From NCBI GenBank assembly GCA_046726315.1, contig JBKPAG010000015.1:1-64000 (forward strand): a stretch of 64,000 nt of DNA, given 5' to 3'. This DNA is from JACVRX01 sp046726315. GTDB lineage: Bacteria > Actinomycetota > Actinomycetes > Jiangellales > Jiangellaceae. Positions within the stretch are counted from its first letter, which is position 1. The number at the start of each line of letters is the position of its first letter. The translations under genes were made by a program, and so were the position numbers. This document shows positions 45,409 to 53,733 of the stretch, piece after piece. The notes under the pieces were generated by a model. The model did not search any database, had not been told where the DNA came from, and saw nothing but the letters and a program-made list of their open reading frames with translations.

Positions 45409-46359
45409 GTGCGACGAATCACCGCACTGGCCGGCGGAATCGGCGGCGCGCGATTCCTGCGCGGATTACGGCGCGCCGCCCCCGACGCCGAGGTGACGGT
45501 CATCGGGAACACCGCCGACGACATCACCTTGCATGGCCTGCACGTGAGCCCCGATCTGGACACGGTCATGTACACCCTCGGCGGTGGCATCGACGAGGGC
45601 CGGGGCTGGGGGCGCGCAGAGGAGACCTACTCGGCGATGGCGGAGCTCGCCGCTTATGGTGCCGAACCCGGGTGGTTCACCCTGGGCGACAAGGATCTCG
45701 CCACGCATGTCGTCCGCACCCAGATGCTTACCGCCGGCTACCCGCTCTCCGCTGTCACGGAGGCGCTGTGTGACCGCTGGCGACCGGGCGTTCGGCTGCT
45801 ACCTATGACGGACGACCGGGTCGAGACGCACATCGTCATAGCAGATCCGCAGCCGCGAGCGATCCACTTCCAGGAGTGGTGGGTGCGGCTGCATGCCGCT
45901 GTTCCGGCTGAACGCATCGTGCTCGTCGGCGCTGATATGGCCAAGCCCGCCCCTGGCGTTCTCGATGCGATAGCGGCGGCCGATGTCGTGCTTCTGCCGC
46001 CGTCCAATCCGGTTGTGAGCATTGGCCCGATACTCGCCGTCGCCGGCGTTCGTGACGCGCTGATATCCACACCGACGCCGGTCGTCGGCCTGTCGCCGAT
46101 CGTCGGCGGCGCGCCGGTACGCGGCATGGCAGACGCGTGCCTGACCGCCATCGGCGTAGAAACCTCGGCCGCCGCGGTCGCCGGACTGTTCACTGACCTG
46201 CTCGACGGCTGGCTCGTCGATCTGTCCGACGTCGACGCTGTGGCGGACGTGGAGTCGTCCGGAGTCCGGTGCCGGTCGGTCCCGCTGCTCATGGGCGATG
46301 TGGCGGCGGCTGCCGCCATGGCCGGCGCTGCTCTGGACCTGGCCGAGTCGCTGCGATGA
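45409..46359 (+). CDS. fbiA: 2-phospho-L-lactate (phosphoenolpyruvate) transferase, F420 biosynthesis
   Basis: FbiA (CofD) joins the lactyl/enolpyruvyl-diphospho-guanosine unit to the deazaflavin Fo, making F420-0 or dehydro-F420-0. The 316-residue protein has ITALAGGIGGARFLRGL at the N-terminus and NTADDITLHGLHVSPDLDTV and GWFTLGDKDLATHV in the active-site region. LPPSNPVVSIGPIL and SPIVGGAPVRGMADACL follow. All are CofD-family landmarks. The GTG at 45409 is the first codon of the family N-terminus. It is divergent from whiB2 and coupled to fbiB by a four-base overlap. Confidence 0.96.
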   Translation: MRRITALAGGIGGARFLRGLRRAAPDAEVTVIGNTADDITLHGLHVSPDLDTVMYTLGGGIDEGRGWGRAEETYSAMAELAAYGAEPGWFTLGDKDLATHVVRTQMLTAGYPLSAVTEALCDRWRPGVRLLPMTDDRVETHIVIADPQPRAIHFQEWWVRLHAAVPAERIVLVGADMAKPAPGVLDAIAAADVVLLPPSNPVVSIGPILAVAGVRDALISTPTPVVGLSPIVGGAPVRGMADACLTAIGVETSAAAVAGLFTDLLDGWLVDLSDVDAVADVESSGVRCRSVPLLMGDVAAAAAMAGAALDLAESLR

Positions 46360-47663
46360 CCGCGTACGAAGTGCATGCAATCGAGGGGCTTCCCGAGGTC
46401 CGAGCGGGTGATGACCTCGCGGGCCTGATCGCAACGGCGAGCGTCCGATTGAGCACCGGCGACATCGTCGTCATCAGCAGCAAGGCGGTGAGCAAGGCTG
46501 AAGGCCGCACGCTTTCCGGCGTCGACCGGGAGGCCGGAGTCGACGCGGAGACCGCCCGTGTGGTGGCGGAATGGACGACCGTGCGTGGACGAACGGTCGT
46601 CGCTGAGACCAGGCACGGATTCGTGCTAGCAGCCGCTGGCGTCGACGAATCCAACCTCGCGGCCGGCCAGATCGCGCTTCTTCCACTGAATCCCGACGGC
46701 TCCGCCCGCTCGATCCGGGCTCGACTGCGGGAAAGGCTGGGCGTTGACGTCGGGACCGTCATCGCTGACACAGCCGGCCGTCCGTGGCGCGACGGCGTCG
46801 TGGATTTCGCAGTCGGCGCGGCCGGCGTTGTGGTGCGCGATGACCTACGGGGCAGGATCGACCCCTATGGCAACAAGCTCGAGGTCACCGTTGTCGCAGT
46901 TGCCGACGAACTCGCGGCGGCGACTGAGCTGGTGCGCACGAAGCTGGCCGGGGTCCCGGCCGCGGTCGTCCGAGGATTGCCGCATTTGGTGACGCCGGAC
47001 GACGGGCCGGGCGCCGCCATACTCGTCCGACCGGCCGACGAGGACCGTTTCCGCCGCGGCACCAGCGAGGCGATGCGCGATGCAGTCTTCGCGCGGCGCA
47101 CTGTTCGGGAATTCACCGACGAGCCGGTCGACCATGCCATCGTGCGCCGCGCCATCGCCGCGGCCCTGACCGCACCGGCACCACACCACACCACGCCGTG
47201 GCGTTTCGTCCTGCTCGAGGAACACGGCACCCGCATCCGCCTGCTGGACGCAATGCTGGACGCGTGGGTGACCGACTTGCGATCCGACGGATTCGACGAG
47301 GCCGCGATCGCGCGGCGTACCGCCCGCGGTGACATGCTCCGCCGGGCACCGTATCTCATCGTTCCGTGCCTGGTCGCCGACGGCGCCCATCCGTATCCGG
47401 ACGAGCGGCGAGCTGCGGCGGAGGCCGCCATGTTCCATCTGGCGATGGGTGCCGGAATCGAGAACCTGCTCATCGCCTTGGCCGCCGAGGATCTCGTCTC
47501 GGCCTGGGTGTCGTCCACGCTGTTCTGTGCCGACGTCGTCTGTTCCGTGCTCGATCTGCCGACGAGCTGGGAGCCGATGGGGACCGTCGCAATCGGGCAC
47601 GCGGCAGCACCGCCACGCGATCGCCCGCCCCGCGACCCAGCCGACTTCATCGTGGCCCGCTGA
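46356..47663 (+). CDS. fbiB: Coenzyme F420:L-glutamate ligase, bifunctional FbiB
   Basis: FbiB adds the poly-gamma-glutamate tail to F420-0. In actinobacteria its C-terminal nitroreductase-fold FMN domain also reduces dehydro-F420-0. The 435-residue protein has the CofE-type ligase domain (about 1-240: GDIVVISSKAVSKAEGRTL; VVAETRHGFVLAAAGVDESN; VIADTAGRPWRDGVVDFAVG). The nitroreductase domain follows (about 240-435: FARRTVREFTDEPVDHAIVR; YPDERRAAAEAAMFHLAMGA). Both halves appear intact. The ATG overlaps the fbiA stop (ATGA). With fbiA it indicates that this organism makes F420; the remaining genes (fbiC, fbiD) are outside the window. Confidence 0.96.
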   Translation: MTAYEVHAIEGLPEVRAGDDLAGLIATASVRLSTGDIVVISSKAVSKAEGRTLSGVDREAGVDAETARVVAEWTTVRGRTVVAETRHGFVLAAAGVDESNLAAGQIALLPLNPDGSARSIRARLRERLGVDVGTVIADTAGRPWRDGVVDFAVGAAGVVVRDDLRGRIDPYGNKLEVTVVAVADELAAATELVRTKLAGVPAAVVRGLPHLVTPDDGPGAAILVRPADEDRFRRGTSEAMRDAVFARRTVREFTDEPVDHAIVRRAIAAALTAPAPHHTTPWRFVLLEEHGTRIRLLDAMLDAWVTDLRSDGFDEAAIARRTARGDMLRRAPYLIVPCLVADGAHPYPDERRAAAEAAMFHLAMGAGIENLLIALAAEDLVSAWVSSTLFCADVVCSVLDLPTSWEPMGTVAIGHAAAPPRDRPPRDPADFIVAR

Positions 47664-47686
47664 CCCGTCGGAACCCGCGGGCGCCG

Positions 47687-48625
47687 TTACATGCGGCGGA
47701 AGTCACGCACCGGCAGGCGTGGGGCCCGGCGAGGAGGCAATGCGCCGGCGCGGGCGAGCAGCAGGCAGGCGCGATAGCGGTGTCCAGCGTACGGGGCGAG
47801 CAGCTCGAGCATGCGGTCGTCGTCGGCGCGTTCCTCGCCCGCCAGGTTGTAGGCAACCAGCCGGGGCAAGTGAAAGTCACCCACCGAGACTGCGTCCGGG
47901 TCACCGAGCGCCCGTTGGCGGATCTCGGCCGCCGTCCATGCACCGATTCCAGGCACGATACGCAACTTCCGCTCGGCCTCGTCGCCCGGACCGTTCCCCA
48001 CTTCTTCCAGCCTGGTGGCCAGCCGAGCAGCCCGGACAATGGTCCGGGACCGGTTGGGGCCGACGCCGGCGCGGTGCCACTCCCACGACGGCAGGCTGGC
48101 CCACCGCTGTGGCGTCGGCAGGACGCGCATGCCGTCCGGCGCCGGGCCAGGAGCGGGATCGCCGAACCGGAGCAGCAGAGCCCGCCAGCCGCGCGAAGCC
48201 TCCCGGCCGGTGACCTTTTGTTCGAGAACGGCCGGGACCAGGGCTTCCATGACCAGGCCGGTGCGTCCGACCAGCAGCCCGGCATGGTGCCGGGCCGCGC
48301 GGGCGAGCAGGGGGTGGGCCGGACGGAAGCTGCTGGGATCGTCATCGGTGCCGAGCCACTGCGGCAGCGCATCCAGGGCCAACTTCGCCCCCGGTCCCCA
48401 AGCCGTCGCGGCGACGTCGCCTCCGGCCGGCCGAGCGGTCACGCGCACGGTGGCAGGGCCGTCCGCCGTTCGACAGGTGCGCCACACGGCGCCATCCGGC
48501 GTGACCCGGTGCGCCGGGTCTCCGCGCCCACGGCAATGAACCCCGAGGGTGCCGGCGACATCCACCGGCCGGCCCGGCCGCCACACCCGGTCGAACGCCC
48601 GCACGGAACCATCCTGGCCCGCCAT
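47687..48625 (-). CDS. HhH-GPD DNA-3-methyladenine glycosylase-type protein
   Basis: The 312-residue protein is a helix-hairpin-helix base-excision DNA glycosylase of the AlkA/Ada-associated type. The helix-hairpin-helix is LRIVPGIGAWTAAEIRQ (about 240) and the catalytic aspartate lies in DAVSVGDFHLPRLV about 20 residues later. An N-terminal beta-rich region precedes it. It should remove alkylated or otherwise damaged purines. The ATG at 48625 has a GAGGGAT site ten bases upstream; a GTG nine codons earlier is possible. It is convergent with fbiB and divergent from the DUF3105 gene with about 50 bases between. Confidence 0.88.
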   Translation of the reverse strand: MAGQDGSVRAFDRVWRPGRPVDVAGTLGVHCRGRGDPAHRVTPDGAVWRTCRTADGPATVRVTARPAGGDVAATAWGPGAKLALDALPQWLGTDDDPSSFRPAHPLLARAARHHAGLLVGRTGLVMEALVPAVLEQKVTGREASRGWRALLLRFGDPAPGPAPDGMRVLPTPQRWASLPSWEWHRAGVGPNRSRTIVRAARLATRLEEVGNGPGDEAERKLRIVPGIGAWTAAEIRQRALGDPDAVSVGDFHLPRLVAYNLAGEERADDDRMLELLAPYAGHRYRACLLLARAGALPPRRAPRLPVRDFRRM

Positions 48626-48676
48626 CCGTAGAATCCCTCGACTGAACCGCACTTTGTCGGAAGCGAAAGCAAACCT

Positions 48677-49408
48677 GTGGCGAAGAACACCAAGAAGCCG
48701 GCCAAGAGGCCGCAGACCGCTCGGCGGGAGAAGCTGGAGGCGTTGCGCCGTGAACAGCAGCGCTCCGAGCGCCGCCGCACGACCCTGTTTGTCGGAATCG
48801 CGGTCGTGGTCGGTCTCGGCCTGATCACCGCGGCCGCCATGCCATTGATCCGAGGATGGCTCGATGACCCCAACCGCCGGGGCTGGGAAGACTTCGGGGT
48901 GTCCGCGTCTGCCGCTTCGTGCGACGCAGTGATCGAAGACGAGCAGTCAGGCTCGTTCGACCACCGTCAGGACGGCGAGCGCATCGACTACGCCTCGGCG
49001 CCACCCACATCCGGACCGCATTACCCGGTCCCGGCGCCGTTCGCACGCAAGTTCTACACACCGGACGACAGCCCGGAGATCGAGCGGCTCGTGCACAACC
49101 TCGAGCACGGCTACACGATCCTCTGGTACAACCCGGCAGTCCTCGACGAACAGCAACAGACCCTGCGGGATCTCGCGACGAAGGTGACCCAGGCCGAGGA
49201 GCTCAGGGAGCAGGTCGCCGGCAAGTTCGTGGTCGCGCCATGGGACAGCGAACGGGGCGAGTTCCCGGACGGAAAATCGTTCGCGCTGACGCATTGGGGC
49301 GCGCAGCAGGGTTTCCGGCAGTACTGCGGTGAGCTTTCCGGCGAGGCAGTCCGCGACTTCGTCACGGCGCACCCGTTCAATGACTCGCCGGAGCCGAACG
49401 CTGCCTGA
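48677..49408 (+). CDS. DUF3105 domain membrane-anchored protein
   Basis: The 243-residue protein has a basic helical N-terminus, a membrane helix (about residues 36-58) and an external DUF3105 domain. The domain shows YASAPPTSGPHYPVPAPF, IERLVHNLEHGYTILWYNP and KFVVAPWDSERGEFPDGKSF, including the conserved His residues of the GPHY and HNLEHG motifs. These histidines could bind metal, but no function is established. The GTG at 48677 is the start. The gene is followed by a strong hairpin that probably ends its transcript. Confidence 0.88.
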   Translation: MAKNTKKPAKRPQTARREKLEALRREQQRSERRRTTLFVGIAVVVGLGLITAAAMPLIRGWLDDPNRRGWEDFGVSASAASCDAVIEDEQSGSFDHRQDGERIDYASAPPTSGPHYPVPAPFARKFYTPDDSPEIERLVHNLEHGYTILWYNPAVLDEQQQTLRDLATKVTQAEELREQVAGKFVVAPWDSERGEFPDGKSFALTHWGAQQGFRQYCGELSGEAVRDFVTAHPFNDSPEPNAA

Positions 49409-49416
49409 GGACCACC

Positions 49417-49459
49417 AGATCAGCGGAGGACGGCCAAGGATGGCGGCCGCCGCTGATCT
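49417..49459. terminator. Strong hairpin between convergent genes
   Basis: AGATCAGCGGAGG at 49417-49429 faces CCGCCGCTGATCT at 49447-49459, thirteen-base arms with one mismatch around a GC-rich spacer. It begins nine bases after the DUF3105 stop and ends twelve bases before the stop of the convergent guanylyltransferase gene. It should terminate both transcripts. Confidence 0.7.
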
Positions 49460-49470
49460 TCACGTGTGAC

Positions 49471-50514
49471 TTACCCCAGCCGGGCGCCGGGCGAGGGTGT
49501 GGCACCGTCCGGGACATCCACCCCGGCTCCGACGATCACGCCATCGAGGACGGCGCCGGAGCCGATCCTCGACCAGCGGCCCAGTGCGCTGGTCTGGACG
49601 ATCGCGCCGGGTCCGACGACCGCGCCGTCGAGCACAACCGAGCCGTCGATGACGGCGCCGGGGCCGACGACGCAGCGCGGGCCGACGCACGTTCCGCCGC
49701 GCAGCGTGGCGGTCAACGGGACCTCGGAGGCCTCCAGAACGAGGGACTCCCCGGCTGGGCCGGGACGGGCCGGCGCATCGACGAGCCCCAGCACCGCGTC
49801 GGCGGAGCCGCGCACGTACGACTCGGGTGTACCGAGGTCGCGCCAATAGGACTCGTCCAGGTATCCGTGGACCACGCCGCCGGACGCCAACAGCTGAGGG
49901 AAGGTCTCGCGCTCCACGCTCACCACTCGACCTGCCGGGATCGCGTCGATCACGGCCCGGCGAAAGACGTAACAGCCGGCGTTGATCTGGTTCGTCACCG
50001 GGCTGTCCATCTTCTCGAGAAACGCCGTCACCCGGCCGGTCGCATCGGTGGGAACACAGCCGTAGGCGCGGGCATCGTCCACTTTGGTGAGGTACAGCGT
50101 GGCGTCCGCGCTGTTGGCGGTGTGCTGCTCCACCTGGGAGGTCAAGTCGTGGCCGTCGAGGATGTCGCCATTGAGAACCAAGACGGGCTCGTCTGATTGC
50201 GCAACGAGAAAGTTCGCGGCGTTGCGGATCGCGCCGCCGGTTCCCAGCGGTTCGTCCTCGACTGCGTAGTCGACCGTGACGCCGACGCTGGATTCGTCGG
50301 CAAGCACATGCGTGAACAACTCGGCTCGATACGACGTCGCGAGGACGACGTGCACGACACCAGCGTTCCGCGCCCGGGTGATCTGGTGCAGGACTATCGG
50401 GGCACCAGCCACGGGCAACAGCGACTTCGGCAAGTCGTCGGTCAGCGGCCGCAGCCGGGTGCCCAAGCCGCCGACCACCAGGATTGCCTCCACGGGCGGG
50501 AGCCTACGGGTCAT
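49471..50514 (-). CDS. Mannose-1-phosphate guanylyltransferase-type nucleotidyltransferase
   Basis: The 347-residue protein has an N-terminal nucleotidyltransferase domain with the signature VVGGLGTRLRPLTDDLPKSL (residues 13-32), the metal aspartate in VLNGDILDG and INAGCYVFRR. A left-handed beta-helix of hexapeptide repeats follows (CVGPRCVVGPGAVIDGSVVL). Synteny with mycobacterial manC (Rv3264c, between fbiB and the LCP gene) and the nearby manA and manB suggest GDP-mannose synthesis. A different NDP-sugar cannot be excluded from sequence alone. The ATG at 50514 is the start. It is divergent from the LCP gene across a 140-base gap. Confidence 0.88.
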   Translation of the reverse strand: MTRRLPPVEAILVVGGLGTRLRPLTDDLPKSLLPVAGAPIVLHQITRARNAGVVHVVLATSYRAELFTHVLADESSVGVTVDYAVEDEPLGTGGAIRNAANFLVAQSDEPVLVLNGDILDGHDLTSQVEQHTANSADATLYLTKVDDARAYGCVPTDATGRVTAFLEKMDSPVTNQINAGCYVFRRAVIDAIPAGRVVSVERETFPQLLASGGVVHGYLDESYWRDLGTPESYVRGSADAVLGLVDAPARPGPAGESLVLEASEVPLTATLRGGTCVGPRCVVGPGAVIDGSVVLDGAVVGPGAIVQTSALGRWSRIGSGAVLDGVIVGAGVDVPDGATPSPGARLG

Positions 50515-50654
50515 CTGGTGTCTGGTATGCGAGTGCGACCGCGACGTGCGCCGGAGTGTGCCAAGATTGCCGAAGGGGGCCGAACATCCACATCGCCGCG
50601 ATCAGTGGCATGGGGGCGTGGTGGTGCCTTCCCACGGACGAAACGAACTGGGCG

Positions 50655-51713
50655 ATGATCGACGACACCACCACCACAGAACGCCAGAACCATGGTCGGG
50701 CGACCGACCAGCAGTTGCGCAGGCGCCGCCGGCGCGGCCGGTTGCTGCTCATCTCGTGCCTCATCGCCTTGCTGTCGGTTGTGCTGATCGTCGCCGGCGC
50801 CACCTGGTGGGCAGTACGCGAAGTGTCCAGCAGCATCGAACGCATCCCCGACGCGTTCGACATCCCGGAAGAAGCCCGACCGGCCGAGGCTGCTGGAGGC
50901 AGCCTCAACATCCTGCTGGCCGGCCTGGACAGCGAGGACAGTGCGGGGTCCTTCGAACGCGGGGCAGCCCGCACCGACGCGGTGATGATCCTGCATATCA
51001 ACGAGTCGCGCGACGAGGCCTACCTGATCTCCATCCCGCGCGACACCTGGGTGCCGATTCCCGGGCACGGCGAAAACAAGATCAACGCTGCGTACTCGTT
51101 CGGCGGCCCGTCGCTGTACATCCAGACTGTGGAGGAGTTGACCGGGCTGCGGATGGACCATCTTGCCGTCATCGATTGGAGCGGCTTTCGAGCTCTCACC
51201 GACGCGCTGGGCGGCGTCGAGCTGACCTTCGCCGAGACAGCCGTCACGTGGGACGGCACAACGTACGAGCCTGGGACGCATACGCTGAGCGGTGAACAGG
51301 CGTTGCAGTACGTGCGCGAGCGCAAGGGCCTCCCCGGGGGCGACTTCGACCGGGTCAAGCGGCAGCAAAACTACCTACGCGCGCTGATGCGACAACTGCA
51401 GGCCGGTGACATTCTCACCGATCCGGGCCGGCTGGTGGACCTGACGGATGCCATCGGGGAGGCCACCAAGGTCGACGACGAGTTCTCCGCGACCGAGCTT
51501 GTCGGACTGATGCTCTCGCTCCGCGGTCTCGACGCCACGAACGTCACCTTCCTCACCGTGCCCACCGACGGCACCGGGTGGGCTGGCAGTGCCAGCATCG
51601 TCGTCTATGACCGAGAAGATGCGGACGACCTATGGGCCGCCGTCCGTAGCAATGACGTCGCCTCGTTCCTCACGACCCATGGCGAGCTTGTCACGGCTGA
51701 AAGCGTGCACTGA
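50655..51713 (+). CDS. LytR-CpsA-Psr (LCP) family glycopolymer transferase
   Basis: LCP enzymes attach wall polymers (arabinogalactan, teichoic acid, capsule) from a lipid carrier to peptidoglycan outside the cell. The 352-residue protein has a basic cytoplasmic N-terminus, a membrane helix at about 30-52 and the LCP domain. The domain shows ILLAGLDSEDS, ARTDAVMILHINESRDEAYL, ISIPRDTWVPIPG, INAAYSFGG and FDRVKRQQNYLRALM, containing the conserved Arg and Asp residues. The ATG at 50655 gives a clean N-terminus. Its partner genes across the gap and to the right fit cell-wall glycan assembly. Confidence 0.93.
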   Translation: MIDDTTTTERQNHGRATDQQLRRRRRRGRLLLISCLIALLSVVLIVAGATWWAVREVSSSIERIPDAFDIPEEARPAEAAGGSLNILLAGLDSEDSAGSFERGAARTDAVMILHINESRDEAYLISIPRDTWVPIPGHGENKINAAYSFGGPSLYIQTVEELTGLRMDHLAVIDWSGFRALTDALGGVELTFAETAVTWDGTTYEPGTHTLSGEQALQYVRERKGLPGGDFDRVKRQQNYLRALMRQLQAGDILTDPGRLVDLTDAIGEATKVDDEFSATELVGLMLSLRGLDATNVTFLTVPTDGTGWAGSASIVVYDREDADDLWAAVRSNDVASFLTTHGELVTAESVH

Positions 51714-51750
51714 TCGCTGACAAGTTGCCGCCGCTCGTTACCGTTTCCTC

Positions 51751-53733
51751 ATGTCGGGGCCAGTGGACCAGCCCGAGGTTGTCTGGGTTCCGGACCGGCG
51801 AGTACTCGGCCGCAGCCAGATGGCCCGGTTCCGGCGCTGGCTCGCCGACGAACGGGAACTCGACCTCGTCGACTACGACAGCCGTTGGCGCTGGTCGGTA
51901 ACCGAACCGGAGGCCTTCTGGGCCGCAGTCGCCGAGTTCTTCCAGGTTTCGTTTCACGACCGCGCACGTAGTGCACTCGAGGCGCGGGTCATGCCGGGAG
52001 CACGGTGGTTCCCCGGCGCGAGTGTGAACTACGCCGAGCACGCGTTGCGACCCGGCCCGGGAAAGGACGACGACGACCTGGCGGTCGTGTTCCGTCGCGA
52101 GGACGGGCTCACCGACCGTCTGACGTTCGGCCGGCTTCGTTACGACGTCGCCGCGGTTCGGACCGCGCTGGGCGCACTGGGTGTGCGCCGCGGGGACCGC
52201 GTGGTGGCCATCGTTCCCAACTCGCCGCACGCCTTGATCGCGTTCCTCGCAACGGCCAGCCTGGGAGCGATCTGGTCGTCCTGTTCGCCGGACTTCGGTG
52301 TTCGCGCGATCAGCGACCGGTTCGCTCAGATCGATCCGACTGTCTTGGTAGCTGTCGACGGCTATGTCTACAACGGACGGCCCTTCGACGTCCGGCCGGT
52401 CGTGGCAGAGCTACGCGCGACCATGCCGAGCCTGCGCGCGACCGTCGTCATCCCATACCTCGGCTCCCTCGATACCGTCGTTGGACCAGACGTGGCATGG
52501 GACGACCTGCTCGAGCAGCACGCTGGCGCAACGCTCACGTACGAAGCCGTGCCATTCGACCATCCGCTCTGGGTGCTCTACTCGTCGGGGACGACCGGGC
52601 TGCCCAAGGGCATCGTGCACGGCCACGGCGGGATCGTGCTCGAACACCTCAAGGCACTGGCGTTGCATTGCGACCTCGGCCCCGGCGAGCGGTTCTTCTG
52701 GTTCACCACGACCGGCTGGATGATGTGGAACTTCCTGGTGTCCGGGTTGTTGGTTGGGTCGACGATCGTGCTCTACGACGGCAGCCCTGGGCATCCGGAC
52801 CTGTCGGCCCTGTGGCGCCTGGCCGCAGACGAGAGCGTGACCTTCTTCGGCACCTCGGCGCCGTACATCCAGTCCTGCTCGAAGGAGGGTCTGCAACCGG
52901 CCGCCTCTCATGACCTGTCGATGTTGCGGGCCGTGGGCTCGACTGGAGCACCCTTGACACCGGAGGGCTTCCGGTGGGTGGCCCAAGAGCTCGGCCCCCG
53001 CGTCCAGATCGCCAGCGTCTCGGGCGGGACCGATCTGTGCACGGCGTTCATCGGCGCGGCACCCGACGTTCCGGTGTGGCTCGGAGAGCTGTCCTGCCGG
53101 ATGCTCGGTGCACCGGTGGCCGCCTACGACGACGCCGGACACGAGGTCGTCGACGAGGTTGGCGAGCTGGTGCTCACCGGACCGATGCCATCGATGCCCC
53201 TGTTCTTCTGGAACGATCCTAGTGGTTCACGACTGCGCGACGCGTACTTCGCCGATTTCCCAGGTGTGTGGCGGCACGGTGACTGGATCAAGATCACGCC
53301 ACGCGGGTCGGCGGTGATCTACGGCCGTAGCGACTCCACCCTCAACCGGGGCGGCGTCCGGATGGGCACCTCCGAGTTCTACCGGGTCGTCGAGGCGTTT
53401 CCCGAGGTCGAGGACTCGCTGGTGATCGACACCTCGGGAGCTGGCCCGACCGAGGGGGAGCTGTTGTGCTTCGTGGTCCTCGCCCCAGGGGCAACCCTGG
53501 CCGAGGTCGAACCACAGCTTCGCCAAGCGTTGCGAACCCAATTGTCGCCACGGCACGTGCCGGACCGCTTCACCGTGATCGACGAGGTGCCACGCACGTT
53601 GAACGGAAAGAAGTGCGAGGTGCCGGTCAAGAGAATCCTCGCCGGCACGCCCCCCAACCAGGCTGTGAGCCGGGACGCGCTGCGCAACCCCGGTGCGCTG
53701 GAGCCATTCATCCGGCAAAGTCGACGACTGTGA
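51751..53733 (+). CDS. Acetoacetate--CoA ligase
   Basis: The enzyme activates acetoacetate to acetoacetyl-CoA with ATP, allowing ketone bodies to enter lipid or polyhydroxyalkanoate metabolism. The 660-residue adenylate-forming protein has the N-terminal ACS-like cap (YDSRWRWSVTEPEAFWAAVA), P-loop motif YSSGTTGLPKGIVHGHGG, FWFTTTGWMMWNFLVSGLL, VSGGTDLCTAF, and the catalytic lysine in LNGKKCEVPVKRIL. SVNYAEHAL and the overall length match AacS-type ligases better than acetyl-CoA synthetase. It ends overlapping the convergent amidase gene by 26 bases. No functional link to the neighbouring wall genes is evident. Confidence 0.92.
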   Translation: MSGPVDQPEVVWVPDRRVLGRSQMARFRRWLADERELDLVDYDSRWRWSVTEPEAFWAAVAEFFQVSFHDRARSALEARVMPGARWFPGASVNYAEHALRPGPGKDDDDLAVVFRREDGLTDRLTFGRLRYDVAAVRTALGALGVRRGDRVVAIVPNSPHALIAFLATASLGAIWSSCSPDFGVRAISDRFAQIDPTVLVAVDGYVYNGRPFDVRPVVAELRATMPSLRATVVIPYLGSLDTVVGPDVAWDDLLEQHAGATLTYEAVPFDHPLWVLYSSGTTGLPKGIVHGHGGIVLEHLKALALHCDLGPGERFFWFTTTGWMMWNFLVSGLLVGSTIVLYDGSPGHPDLSALWRLAADESVTFFGTSAPYIQSCSKEGLQPAASHDLSMLRAVGSTGAPLTPEGFRWVAQELGPRVQIASVSGGTDLCTAFIGAAPDVPVWLGELSCRMLGAPVAAYDDAGHEVVDEVGELVLTGPMPSMPLFFWNDPSGSRLRDAYFADFPGVWRHGDWIKITPRGSAVIYGRSDSTLNRGGVRMGTSEFYRVVEAFPEVEDSLVIDTSGAGPTEGELLCFVVLAPGATLAEVEPQLRQALRTQLSPRHVPDRFTVIDEVPRTLNGKKCEVPVKRILAGTPPNQAVSRDALRNPGALEPFIRQSRRL